64,000 nt of DNA from Paraburkholderia guartelaensis (GTDB taxonomy: Bacteria > Pseudomonadota > Gammaproteobacteria > Burkholderiales > Burkholderiaceae): positions 1-64,000 of the forward strand of contig NZ_SMOD01000013.1 in assembly GCF_004353905.1 (NCBI RefSeq). Direction: 5' to 3'. The translations under genes and the position numbers were made by a program. The stretch's first letter is position 1. Each line of letters starts with the position of its first letter. The notes beneath the pieces were generated by a model that was not told the DNA's origin, made no database searches, and saw only the letters and a program-made list of their open reading frames with translations. Shown in pieces: positions 34,658-42,624 of the stretch.

Positions 34658-36022
34658 TTACTGGGCTTGCGTCTGCGAGGCGTGGCGGTGGCCATGACGC
34701 GCGCCCGAGGCCGCGCGGGCCCCCGAGGCGCCTTTCGCTTCCGCGGCTCCCGAAGCCCCCTTCGCGTGTTGCGGATGCTCGGCGGGAATCGTGATCTTCG
34801 CGCCTTCGCGCAGACGGTCGGAGCCGTCGGTCACCACGCGCTCGCCCACGGTGAGGCCCGAGGCGATGCTGGTGCGCTCGGCATCGACGGGGCCGACCTT
34901 CACGAGCCGCACCGTCACCGTGTTGTCGGGCTTCGCGACATAGACGTACTGCCCCTGCGAGCCGTTGAGCACGGCCGAAGTGGGCACGATCACGGCGTCG
35001 TGGATCGTATCGACGAGCAGGCGCGCGTTCACGAACTGGTTCGGAAAGAGCCCTTGCTCGTGGTTCGTGAAGCTCGCGCGCAGCTTGACGGTGCCCGTGG
35101 TGGTGTCGATCTGGTTGTCGATGGTCTGCAGCGACCCGGCTTCGAGCATCGTCGTGTTGCTGCGGTCGTAGGCCGTGACCGACATTTTCGTGCCCGCGCG
35201 CAGCTGCTTCATGATGGGGGGCAGGTTGTCCTCCGAAGTCGTGAAGATCACGCTGATCGGCTCGAGCTGCGTGAGCACGACGATGCCGTTGGTGTCGCTG
35301 GGCGTCACGTAGTTGCCCGGATCGACCTGACGCAGGCCCACGCGGCCCGAGACGGGCGCCGTGATGCGCGCGTAGGTGAGGTCGAGCTTGTAGGTATCGA
35401 CGCTGGCCTGATCGGACTTGACGGTGCCCTCATATTGCTTGACGAGCGAGGCCTGCGTGTCGACCTGCTGGCTCGCGATCGAGTCTTGCGAGAGCAGCGT
35501 CTGGTAGCGTTTGAGGTCGAGGCGTGCCGTGGCGAGCAGCGCCTGGTCGCGGGCGAGCTGGCCTTCGGCGTTGGAGAGCGAGATCTGGTAGGGACGCGGG
35601 TCGATCTGCGCGAGCACGTCGCCCTTTTTCACCATCTGGCCTTCCTGGAAGTAGACGTCCTGAAGCGTGCCGGATAGTTGCGTGCGCACCGTGATGTCGG
35701 CGAGCGGCGTGACCGTGCCGAGCGCGGTGATGACGATGGGCATGTCGCCGGCCTTCGCCGTGGCCACGCTCACGGGCTGCGGCATGTTGGCCATGGCGCC
35801 CGGGCCGCCGTGACGCATGCGCGCGCCGGCCGCCGGTTCCGCGTTGCCGCCCGAGACCGCCTTGTTCCACGGCTGCCAGCGCGCGAGCACGATGCCGGCG
35901 ATCACGATGACCACACCCAGCGCGATGAACTTGCCCTTGCCGCGCCTCGCGGCGGCCGGAGCGGGGGACTGCGGCGTCGTGTCTTTACGGGGGGAATCCG
36001 GGCGCTTTTCTTGTTGATCCAT
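34658..36022 (-). CDS. mdtA: RND periplasmic adaptor, MdtA-type
   Basis: A 454-residue membrane fusion protein. A cytoplasmic tail and signal anchor (FIALGVVIVIAGIVLARW, about 31-48) are followed by the lipoyl/barrel-sandwich halves (VSVATAKAGDMPIVITALGTV, VRTQLSGTLQDVYFQEGQMVKKGD and APVSGRVGLRQVDPGNYV). An alpha-hairpin lies between (LSNAEGQLARDQALLATARLDL). The tail is Ala/Ser/Gly-rich and ends in His/Gln. It links MdtBC to an outer-membrane channel. It is the first gene of the operon. No outer-membrane factor gene is beside it, so the pump must use a channel encoded elsewhere. Confidence 0.93.
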   Translation of the reverse strand: MDQQEKRPDSPRKDTTPQSPAPAAARRGKGKFIALGVVIVIAGIVLARWQPWNKAVSGGNAEPAAGARMRHGGPGAMANMPQPVSVATAKAGDMPIVITALGTVTPLADITVRTQLSGTLQDVYFQEGQMVKKGDVLAQIDPRPYQISLSNAEGQLARDQALLATARLDLKRYQTLLSQDSIASQQVDTQASLVKQYEGTVKSDQASVDTYKLDLTYARITAPVSGRVGLRQVDPGNYVTPSDTNGIVVLTQLEPISVIFTTSEDNLPPIMKQLRAGTKMSVTAYDRSNTTMLEAGSLQTIDNQIDTTTGTVKLRASFTNHEQGLFPNQFVNARLLVDTIHDAVIVPTSAVLNGSQGQYVYVAKPDNTVTVRLVKVGPVDAERTSIASGLTVGERVVTDGSDRLREGAKITIPAEHPQHAKGASGAAEAKGASGARAASGARHGHRHASQTQAQ

Positions 36023-36420
36023 CGGTCAGGTCGGTAACAGGTTCTCGAAGCGAGGTTCTCGAAGGCTCTTGGCTGAGCGGACTATTGGGTGCCAGCCGGG
36101 TGCCGGCCGCGAAGTTCACGCGCAAGGCGCACGCAGCCGGCGCAGCGACCGCGCCGATGCTACGCATGTCGTGCGCAAGCAGGATGTCAGGGTGCGCCGC
36201 ACGCTGGCCCGGATGCCGCGCCATGCGTTCACGGGTATCGACGGCTTCACGGGTGGCTGGCTGGTGTTGCGCGCGAAGGGCGGCGGCGCAGCAGGGCCTT
36301 GCCGCCAAAAAGCATGATGCTACGTTGCCCGCTTCGTTACAGTCCAGTGCCGTTTCTTTCGAGACGTTACGAGCGTTACACCCTTCGTGTGTTTTTTGTA
36401 AGGCGAAGGCGCTCGCATTG
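36023..36420 (-). other. Upstream region of mdtABC
   Basis: About 400 bp between the IclR gene end and mdtA. It holds a 12-bp direct repeat AGGTTCTCGAAG (36039-36050 and 36053-36064) in the likely mdtA leader, and three copies of CGTTAC at 36335-36340, 36365-36370 and 36374-36379 further up. These may be binding half-sites for a response regulator. No gene with a ribosome site was seen here. Confidence 0.45.
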
Positions 36421-37257
36421 TCAGGTCGCGTGGGGCAGGCGCAGGGCGCCGCCGATTTCGTCGACGACGCGCGCGACGCATTCGCGCATCAGCGGCACGA
36501 CGTGGCTGACGAGCCACTCGCGCGGGCATTGCTGCGCGGCGCCGCCGCAGTTGATGGCGTAGATCTCGCCGTTGGGACCCGCGAACGCCGTGGCGATGGC
36601 ATTGAGCCCCTCGTACCATTCGCCGATCGCGAGCCCGTAGCCGTGGGCGGCGGTCTCGGCGAGCGCGGCGTCGAGCCGGCTGCCGAAGACGCCCCAGTCA
36701 TTGCCGGTCGAGGTCTGCAGCGCGGCGGTGAGTTCCGCGCGTGCGTGCGGGTCGAGCGCGGCGAGGTAGGCGCGCCCGACGGCGGTGCGGCCCATGTCGA
36801 TGCGCGAGCCGACCTCGAGGCGCGTGACGAGCACGGCGGTGCGCGGGCGGATCGCGTCGATCACGACCATGTCCAGACGGTCGCGCACGGTGAGGTGCAC
36901 CGAGAGCGCGGTGCGCTCGGCAAGCCGCGTGAGAAAAGGCCGCGCGCGGCTGCGGATGTCGGAGTTGCGCAGGAAGCCGTTGGACAGCTCCAGCACCGAG
37001 GACGTGAGCACGAAGCGTTCGCTGTCGGGCAGCCGGGCCAGAAAGCCCGTGCTCACGAGCGTGCCGGTGAGCCGCGACAGCGTGGGCTTGGGAATGCCGG
37101 TCAGTTCGGTCAGTTCGCGGTTGCTGAGCGGCGCGTCGGCGGCCGCGACGCAGCGCAGGACGGCAAGACCGCGCGCGAGCGCGGTCACTTCGTCGGCACC
37201 GCTGTCTTTATCTCGAGGAGTTTCGTCAGGATTGCGCGAATCGGGTGCGGAAGTCAT
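36421..37257 (-). CDS. IclR-family transcriptional regulator
   Basis: A 278-residue regulator. An N-terminal winged HTH at about 25-85 (ALARGLAVLRCVAA, LSNRELTELTGIPKPTLSRLTGTLVSTGFL) is followed by the IclR effector domain (about 95-265; SVHLTVRDRLDMVVIDAI, SRIDMGRTAVGRAYLAAL, GYGLAIGEWYEGLNAIATAF, and CGGAAQQCPREWL). It is on the same strand as mdtABC but 398 bp upstream, so regulation of the pump is possible but unproven. No catabolic genes adjoin its own promoter, so its effector cannot be guessed. Confidence 0.9.
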   Translation of the reverse strand: MTSAPDSRNPDETPRDKDSGADEVTALARGLAVLRCVAAADAPLSNRELTELTGIPKPTLSRLTGTLVSTGFLARLPDSERFVLTSSVLELSNGFLRNSDIRSRARPFLTRLAERTALSVHLTVRDRLDMVVIDAIRPRTAVLVTRLEVGSRIDMGRTAVGRAYLAALDPHARAELTAALQTSTGNDWGVFGSRLDAALAETAAHGYGLAIGEWYEGLNAIATAFAGPNGEIYAINCGGAAQQCPREWLVSHVVPLMRECVARVVDEIGGALRLPHAT

Positions 37258-37512
37258 TGGCGGGACGATTTTCCGAAACAGGATTTCAGATTTGAGATTT
37301 CGCGCGAGGCGTTACAAAGTCAACGCGGGCTTGCCGCAAGGTATAGCCGTTTGCGTTGGATCAACGTTGTGCTCCCTAAATTAGGGCACAAATTCTCAGA
37401 TGATTGTAAAGGATGCCAGATGCTCGACGATTGGCGCATTTTGGCGAGATTTTGCTTGACTTAGCCAGCATGTAGGTAAAAAATGGAACCTCATTTCGGC
37501 AATACGCCCCAA

Positions 37513-37534
37513 CCCCGCAAAATTGCGGGGTTTT
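37513..37534 (+). terminator. Orphan hairpin with short T-tail
   Basis: CCCCGCAA-AA-TTGCGGGG (37513-37530) followed by TTTT. It is preceded by AA, so it could function weakly in both directions. There is no plus-strand gene upstream, which makes its purpose unclear. Confidence 0.55.
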
Positions 37535-37571
37535 AATGTGCCTCATGCTATGCAATTCGCATAATTGCGCA

Positions 37572-37683
37572 TGAATTACCGATGGCACGGCGTAGCCCGA
37601 ATACCGTCTCTCAGGTTCTAGCACGGCCCTCGGAATGGCTAGAACTTTTCAAGGCGCCACGTGCAAACGTGGCGCTTTTTTTT
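37572..37683 (+). ncRNA. Candidate small RNA with terminal Rho-independent terminator
   Basis: A CATAAT -10-like box at 37560-37565 would start a transcript near 37572. The following sequence folds into a stem (GTTCTAGC 37615-37622 with GCTAGAAC 37638-37645, 15-nt loop), then a terminator hairpin at 37654-37675 with eight T. The layout, structured body plus terminator with no ribosome site, is that of a small regulatory RNA. The -35 element is poor, and the 5' end is a guess. Confidence 0.4.
37654..37683 (+). terminator. Intrinsic terminator, plus strand, with no upstream gene
   Basis: GCGCCACG (37654-37661) pairs with CGTGGCGC (37668-37675), loop 6 nt, followed by eight T residues (37676-37683). 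The strongest evidence for a plus-strand transcript in this gap. Confidence 0.9.
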
Positions 37684-37716
37684 CCGTGCGGCTGCAAACA
37701 AGCGATTTGCGGCCGA

Positions 37717-39264
37717 TCAGGCGACCTCGCCGCTAAAGCGCTCCCGCAACTCACGTTTGAGCACCTTGCCGATCGGGCTACGCGGTAGCGCGTCGACGAT
37801 CACCACGTCCGCAAGTCGCTGCATCTTCCCCAATTGCCCGTTGGTCCAGTCGGCGAGCGCGTCGGCGGTCAATGCCGAGCCTCGCCGGAGCGTGACGAAT
37901 GCCACCGGCGTTTCGCCCCAGCGTGGCGATGGCACGCCAACCACCGCGGATTCAACGACTTCGGGGTGCCGGGCGAGCACCTGTTCCAGATCGCTTGGGT
38001 AAATGTTGAAGCCGCCCGAGATGATCATGTCCTTCTTGCGGTCCATCAGCACGAGGAAGCCGTCTTCGTCGAAGCGGCCGACATCCCCGGTCCGGATGAA
38101 GCGCCGGCCATCGCCGTCGTACCACTCGGCTTGCGCCGTCTTGTCCGGTTGCCGGTAGTAGCCGGTCATCATGGCGGGCGAGCGCCCGACGATTTCACCC
38201 GCTTCTCCCGCGGCGACTTCGCGTCCGTCGGCGTCGATCAGGCGCATTTCATGGCCGTTCAGCGGGCGGCCGACGGTGTGCAGCTTGTCAGGGAACTCAT
38301 CCGCGCAAAGCTCGCATGAGGCGCCGCCTTCGGTCATGCCATAGAATTCGGTGAGCTTGCCTGGCCATCTGCGCACGGCGTCCGCCTTGAGGTTGGCCGC
38401 GAACGGCGCGCTCGTGCAGAACTTCGCGCGGAAACTGGACAGGTCGTAGCGATCGAAGTCCGGATGGCCGAGGATGCGTTGGTATTGCACCGGCACCAGC
38501 ATGGTGTGCGTGACGCGCTTGCGCTCGGCAAGCTCGAGATACTGCTTCGCATCGAACTTCGGCATGAGGACGACCGTTCCGCCGAGCGCCAGCGTCGGGA
38601 AAAAGCTCACGAGCGTGGTGTTCGAATAGAGCGGCGTTGCGATCAAGGTGACGGCGTCCGGCCCGTACCCGCGTTCGAGGCTTCGCAGCGTATAGGCGTA
38701 GCGCATCGCGTGCGACTGGACGATCCCTTTGGGCGCGCCCGTCGTGCCCGACGAGTAGATGATGTTGAACGCCCACTCCGGCCGAATTTGCACGTGTGAG
38801 GGCGCGGCGCCCACGGGCGCGAGCCAGGCGTCGTATTGCCCGGCCGCACTGATGTCGATGACGCGCAGCGCAGGCGGCAACGTGACGCCCGCAAGCAACC
38901 GGCAAACCGCGTCGTCCGCGAAGAGGATTTGCGCCTCGGAGTTCTCCAGCATGCCGACGAGGCTGTCCGGATGCGTGGAGGGCGACAGCGGGGCGACCGC
39001 GAGTCCTGCCCTGAGCGCGCCGAAGAAGACGGCGCCATAGTGAATGGAACTCGACGCACAGATGGCAACGACGTCTTCGGGTACCAGTCCGTCACGCTGC
39101 AGCGCGGCAGCACAGCGGTCGATCAGCGCATCGAGCGCGGCGAACGTGACCGTCTCGCCTTCGCATATAACCGCCGCACGCGCGCCGTGTTCCGCCGCGC
39201 GTTGGCGAATCATGGCGGTCAAGTCGACGAACGGTGAGTCGGGTGACGGGGACTGCACGGACAT
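37717..39264 (-). CDS. Acyl-CoA synthetase / AMP-dependent CoA ligase
   Basis: A 515-residue ANL-superfamily enzyme. The P-loop is YSSGTTGAPKGIVQSH, the adenylate-binding motif is EFYGMTEGGASCE, the hinge and Asp are RTGDVGRFDEDGFLVLMDRKKDMIISGGFNIYP, and the C-terminal catalytic Lys is in SPIGKVLKREL. It activates a carboxylic acid as acyl-AMP and then forms the CoA thioester. The substrate is not readable. The ATG at 39264 was selected for its position after TGAGG and before VDLTAMIRQRAAEHG, where related proteins begin; the open frame extends 30 codons further upstream. It is divergent from a LysR gene, its probable regulator. Confidence 0.88.
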   Translation of the reverse strand: MSVQSPSPDSPFVDLTAMIRQRAAEHGARAAVICEGETVTFAALDALIDRCAAALQRDGLVPEDVVAICASSSIHYGAVFFGALRAGLAVAPLSPSTHPDSLVGMLENSEAQILFADDAVCRLLAGVTLPPALRVIDISAAGQYDAWLAPVGAAPSHVQIRPEWAFNIIYSSGTTGAPKGIVQSHAMRYAYTLRSLERGYGPDAVTLIATPLYSNTTLVSFFPTLALGGTVVLMPKFDAKQYLELAERKRVTHTMLVPVQYQRILGHPDFDRYDLSSFRAKFCTSAPFAANLKADAVRRWPGKLTEFYGMTEGGASCELCADEFPDKLHTVGRPLNGHEMRLIDADGREVAAGEAGEIVGRSPAMMTGYYRQPDKTAQAEWYDGDGRRFIRTGDVGRFDEDGFLVLMDRKKDMIISGGFNIYPSDLEQVLARHPEVVESAVVGVPSPRWGETPVAFVTLRRGSALTADALADWTNGQLGKMQRLADVVIVDALPRSPIGKVLKRELRERFSGEVA

Positions 39265-39311
39265 GGCCTCATACCTCACTGATAAGTTGGTTTGGCGATG
39301 GAGTGATACGG

Positions 39312-39323
39312 TGCGCATGCGCA
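39312..39323. promoter_or_regulatory. Palindrome in the CoA-ligase/LysR divergent promoter
   Basis: TGCGCATGCGCA is a perfect 12-bp palindrome about 50 bp upstream of the CoA-ligase start in the 269-bp divergent gap. Binding by the neighbouring LysR protein is possible but unproven; the sequence lacks the typical T-N11-A spacing. Confidence 0.35.
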
Positions 39324-39533
39324 ATGATCTCCGTTCTGATGAGCGCGCGGCCAAGCTTCACGGTTTGTGAACGTGCGTTCGATTCTCGACCCGGTAAATA
39401 CGCTAGACAACGACAAATTACCTGGACAGACCGTCAAGGCGCCTTTGACAGTCTGCCTGCAAAGCGGCGGTACATAACCAGAAACCAGAGCCACGCCCCG
39501 TTTCTGCCATACCATCGCCTGATCACCCGTTCG

Positions 39534-40463
39534 ATGGAGTCGCACGTGCTCTCCGAAGAGGAACTGGCGTTGCTCGACGCCATTCGCGAAACCGGCAGTC
39601 TCTCGCGCGCGGCGGCACGCCTGAACAAGGCGCCTTCCACCATTTCGCACGCCGCGCGCCAACTCGAGGCGCGCTTCGACGCGCTGCTCTTCGATCGCCG
39701 GCGCTACCGGCTGCAGCTCACCCCGGCCGGGCACCTGCTCGCCGAGGAGGCGAGCCGCCTGATGCAAGACGTCGCGCGCATGACACAGCGCGTGCGGCAG
39801 GTCGCGAATGGCTGGGAAGACCGTTTGTGGATCGTCACGGACGAGATCCTCGAATTCGAATTGTTGATGCCCGTGATCCGCGACTTCGACGCGCTGCAGT
39901 CGGGCGTCAAGCTGCGTTTCACGCACGAGGTGCTCTCCGGCACCTGGGAGGCGCTGCGCGACGGCCGCGCCGATCTGATCGTCGGCGCGACCAACGAGCC
40001 GCCCGCCGTCGACGGCCTGCACTGGTTCGAACTCGGCGTGGTGGAGTGGGTGTTCGCGGTGGCGCCGCGCCATCGGCTCGCGCGCGAGAAGGCGCCGCTC
40101 ACGCGCGAGCGCATGCTGGCCGAGCGCGGCGTGGCGGTCGGCGATTCGGCGCGGCACGCGCCGGGCCGCGGCTACGGACTGCTTGGGGGGCAGGAGGTGC
40201 TGGCGGTGCCGTCGATGCACGCGAAGATCCTCGCGCAGCGCGAGGGCCTCGGTGTCGGCTGGGTGCCGCGTCGGCGCGCGGCGAAGCTCATCGAGCGCGG
40301 CGAGCTGGTCGAGAAGGTCACGGCGAATCCGCGCGAGCCGAACATGCTTTACGTGGCGTGGCGCGGCGAACACGTGGGGCGCGCACTGCAATGGTGGATC
40401 GACAGGTTGCGCGAGCCGCGTCTTGCCAGGCGCCTCGTGGAGGGAATCGAGGTCACGGGCTGA
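39534..40463 (+). CDS. LysR-family transcriptional regulator
   Basis: A 309-residue regulator. The HTH is at about 6-65 (EELALLDAIRETGSLSRAAARLNKAPSTISHAARQLEARF). The effector-binding domain follows from about 95 (DRLWIVTDEILEFELLMPVIRDF; EALRDGRADLIVGATNEPPAV; EGLGVGWVPRRRA). The start at 39534 fits the family; the frame is open further upstream through the divergent promoter. It probably regulates the divergent CoA-ligase gene and perhaps the SDR gene 139 bp downstream. Effector unknown. Confidence 0.88.
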   Translation: MESHVLSEEELALLDAIRETGSLSRAAARLNKAPSTISHAARQLEARFDALLFDRRRYRLQLTPAGHLLAEEASRLMQDVARMTQRVRQVANGWEDRLWIVTDEILEFELLMPVIRDFDALQSGVKLRFTHEVLSGTWEALRDGRADLIVGATNEPPAVDGLHWFELGVVEWVFAVAPRHRLAREKAPLTRERMLAERGVAVGDSARHAPGRGYGLLGGQEVLAVPSMHAKILAQREGLGVGWVPRRRAAKLIERGELVEKVTANPREPNMLYVAWRGEHVGRALQWWIDRLREPRLARRLVEGIEVTG

Positions 40464-40602
40464 AGCCGGCTGCCCGCACATCGTGCAGACGTTCGATGGC
40501 TTCGAACGTTTACGCCAGGACCGTCGTACGGCAGGCAGCGCGCCGCCCGGCAATATGGCATCACAGTCTCAGATCGAGACCATCCCCTTCAAGGAGAACG
40601 TC

Positions 40603-41352
40603 ATGAACCGCTTTGCAAACAAAACTGTCCTCGTCACCGGCGGAACCAGCGGCATCGGCCTCGCAGCCGCCCATGCCTATGCCGCGGAAGGCGCGCACGT
40701 CATCGTCACGGGCCGCGACGAAGCCGGCCTCGAAGCCGCGCGGCTCGCGCTCGGCCCGAACGCGCACGCCTGGCGCAACGACGCAGCCTCGATCACCGGC
40801 GCGCGCGAGCTGGCCGCCGCGGTGCGCGACGCCGGCCTGCGCCTCGACGCCGTGTTCATCAACGCGGGCGTGGCGAAGCTCGCGCCGTTCGAGCAAGTGG
40901 ACGAAGCGCTCTGGGACGTCACCTTCGACACCAACGTGAAGGGCGCGTACTTCCAGATTCAGGCGCTCCTGCCGGTGCTCAACGACGGTGCGGCCATCGT
41001 GCTCAACGGCTCGATCAACGCGCATATCGGCATGCCCACTTCGTCGGTGTATGCGGCGAGCAAGGCTGCGCTGATCTCGCTCGCCAAGACGCTCTCCGCC
41101 GAACTGCTGCCGCGCGGCATTCGCGTGAATGTGGTGAGCCCCGGGCCCGTGAAGACGCCGCTCTACAACAAGTTCGGCATGGACGCCGCCGCGCTCGCGG
41201 CAGCCGAGGAGTCGATTCGCGGGATGGTGCCGCTCAAGCGCTTTGCGACGGTGGAGGAGATCGCCTCGACCGTGCTGCATCTGAGCGCGGCCGAATCGGC
41301 TTTCATGATCGGCACCGAGGTGATCGTCGCCGGCGGCATGGGCCAGCTTTGA
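40603..41352 (+). CDS. Short-chain dehydrogenase/reductase
   Basis: A 249-residue classical SDR. The cofactor loop is TGGTSGIG (about 12-19), with NAG (INAGVAKLAPFEQV), the catalytic Ser in NGSINAHIG, and Tyr-x-x-x-Lys in VYAASKAALISLAKTL. The C-terminal FMIGTEVIVAGGM is the family end. An oxidoreductase using NAD(P), with unknown substrate. AAGGAGAA precedes the ATG at 40603. It is isolated except for the upstream LysR gene and converges on amtB. Confidence 0.9.
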   Translation: MNRFANKTVLVTGGTSGIGLAAAHAYAAEGAHVIVTGRDEAGLEAARLALGPNAHAWRNDAASITGARELAAAVRDAGLRLDAVFINAGVAKLAPFEQVDEALWDVTFDTNVKGAYFQIQALLPVLNDGAAIVLNGSINAHIGMPTSSVYAASKAALISLAKTLSAELLPRGIRVNVVSPGPVKTPLYNKFGMDAAALAAAEESIRGMVPLKRFATVEEIASTVLHLSAAESAFMIGTEVIVAGGMGQL

Positions 41353-41375
41353 TGGTCCGTTAGTGATGCGTACGG

Positions 41376-41404
41376 CATGCGGGCGGCAGGGCGCCGCCCG
41401 CATG
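41376..41404. terminator. Strong hairpin between convergent SDR and amtB genes
   Basis: A perfect 12-bp stem, CATGCGGGCGGC and GCCGCCCGCATG with a 5-nt loop. Neither side has a T-run, so it may be a bidirectional barrier or work with Rho instead of being a classical terminator. Confidence 0.5.
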
Positions 41405-41421
41405 GTCGGATTGCGTGCCGG

Positions 41422-42624
41422 TCAGGAAACCGTTTCGCGTTCCGGCGTGGCCGTGATCTTGTGGATCGACAGGTCGGTGCCGTTGAATTCCTGTTCGCGA
41501 TCGATGCGCAGCCCAACGAATTTGCGCAGCAGGCCGTACACCACGAGCCCGCCAAGGAAGGCGATCACGATGCCCGCAATCGTGCCGACGATCTGCGCGC
41601 CGAGCGAGACGCCGCCCAGCCCGCCGAGCCAGCGCTGGCCGAAAATACCCGCGGCGATGCCACCCCACGCGCCGCACAGGCCGTGCAGCGGCCACACGCC
41701 GAGCACGTCGTCGATGCGCCAGCGGTTCTGCACGCAGGTGAACATATAGACGAACAGCGCGCCGGCAACCGCCCCCGTCACGAGCGCGCCGAGCGGATGC
41801 ATGATGTCCGAGCCCGCGCACACGGCCACGAGCCCCGCGAGCGGCCCGTTGTACGTGAAGCCCGGATCGTTGCGGCCCGCGAACCACGCGGCGAGCGTGC
41901 CGCCCACCATCGCCATGAGCGAGTTGACGGCAACAAGACCGCTGATCTTGTCGATCGTCTGCGCGCTCATCACGTTGAAGCCGAACCAGCCCACCGCGAG
42001 CACCCATGCGCCGAGCGCGAGAAACGGGATGTTCGAAGGCGGATGCGCGGCGATGCGGCCGTCGCGCGTATAGCGGCCGTGGCGCGGCCCGAGCAGCAGC
42101 ACGGCCGGCAGCGCGATCCAGCCGCCGAACGCGTGGACGACCACCGAGCCTGCGAAGTCATGGAACGGCACGCCGAACACGTGCGTCATCGCATCCTCGA
42201 AACCGAGGCGGTTGTTCCACACCATCCCCTCGAAGAACGGGTAGATGAAGCCGACGATGACGAAGGTCGCGAACAGCTGCGGATTGAACTTCGAGCGCTC
42301 GGCAATGCCGCCCGACACGATGGCCGGAATGGCCGCCGCGAAGGTGAGCAGGAAGAAGAAGCGCACGAGCGCGTAGCCGTTGTGCTCGGCGAGCACGTCG
42401 GCGTGCGAGAAGAACTGCACGCCGTAGGCGAGCGTATAGCCGATGAAGAAGTAGGCGATCGTCGAAATCGAAAAATCGACGAGGATCTTCACGAGCGCAT
42501 TGACCTGATTCTTCTTGCGCACGGTGCCGAGTTCGAGAAACGCGAACCCCGCATGCATGGCGAGCACCATGGCGGCGCCCAGCAGCAGGAATAGCGTGTC
42601 GGTGCCGGTTTTTAGATTGTCCAT
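41422..42624 (-). CDS. amtB: Ammonium transporter AmtB
   Basis: A 400-residue, roughly eleven-span ammonium channel. The conserved pore histidines lie in HDFAGSVVVHAFGG and PLHGLCGAWGG. FLELGTVRKKNQVNALVKILVDF and MHPLGALVTGAVAG are family landmarks. The start at 42624 is preferred to Met at 42657 because a sigma-54 promoter at 42662-42677 would start RNA near 42650, downstream of the longer start. No signal peptide of the E. coli AmtB type is obvious. The usual partner glnK is not adjacent on either side. Confidence 0.93.
   Translation of the reverse strand: MDNLKTGTDTLFLLLGAAMVLAMHAGFAFLELGTVRKKNQVNALVKILVDFSISTIAYFFIGYTLAYGVQFFSHADVLAEHNGYALVRFFFLLTFAAAIPAIVSGGIAERSKFNPQLFATFVIVGFIYPFFEGMVWNNRLGFEDAMTHVFGVPFHDFAGSVVVHAFGGWIALPAVLLLGPRHGRYTRDGRIAAHPPSNIPFLALGAWVLAVGWFGFNVMSAQTIDKISGLVAVNSLMAMVGGTLAAWFAGRNDPGFTYNGPLAGLVAVCAGSDIMHPLGALVTGAVAGALFVYMFTCVQNRWRIDDVLGVWPLHGLCGAWGGIAAGIFGQRWLGGLGGVSLGAQIVGTIAGIVIAFLGGLVVYGLLRKFVGLRIDREQEFNGTDLSIHKITATPERETVS

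Larger units (their letters stand above)
37258..37716. other. AT-richer intergenic region with orphan plus-strand terminators
   Basis: This 459-bp gap is between the IclR start and the end of the CoA-ligase gene, both minus strand. Its base composition is visibly richer in A and T than its surroundings. It contains a hairpin with T-tail at 37513-37534, an inverted repeat GCAATT-N5-AATTGC at 37552-37568, and a stem-loop and a strong terminator at 37615-37683, all oriented for plus-strand transcription although no plus-strand gene precedes them. Short open frames here have no ribosome site. Confidence 0.6.

Noticed and set aside
31376..35677. 1433-codon plus-strand open frame opposite mdtA and mdtB
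   Set aside because: Arg/His/Asp-rich with no domain, directly antisense to two full-length RND pump genes with all their motifs intact. High GC at third positions removes stop codons on the opposite strand.
39234..40463. Longer LysR reading frame starting at 39234
   Set aside because: The additional 100 residues precede the HTH and come from the divergent promoter; LysR proteins start just before the HTH, at 39534.
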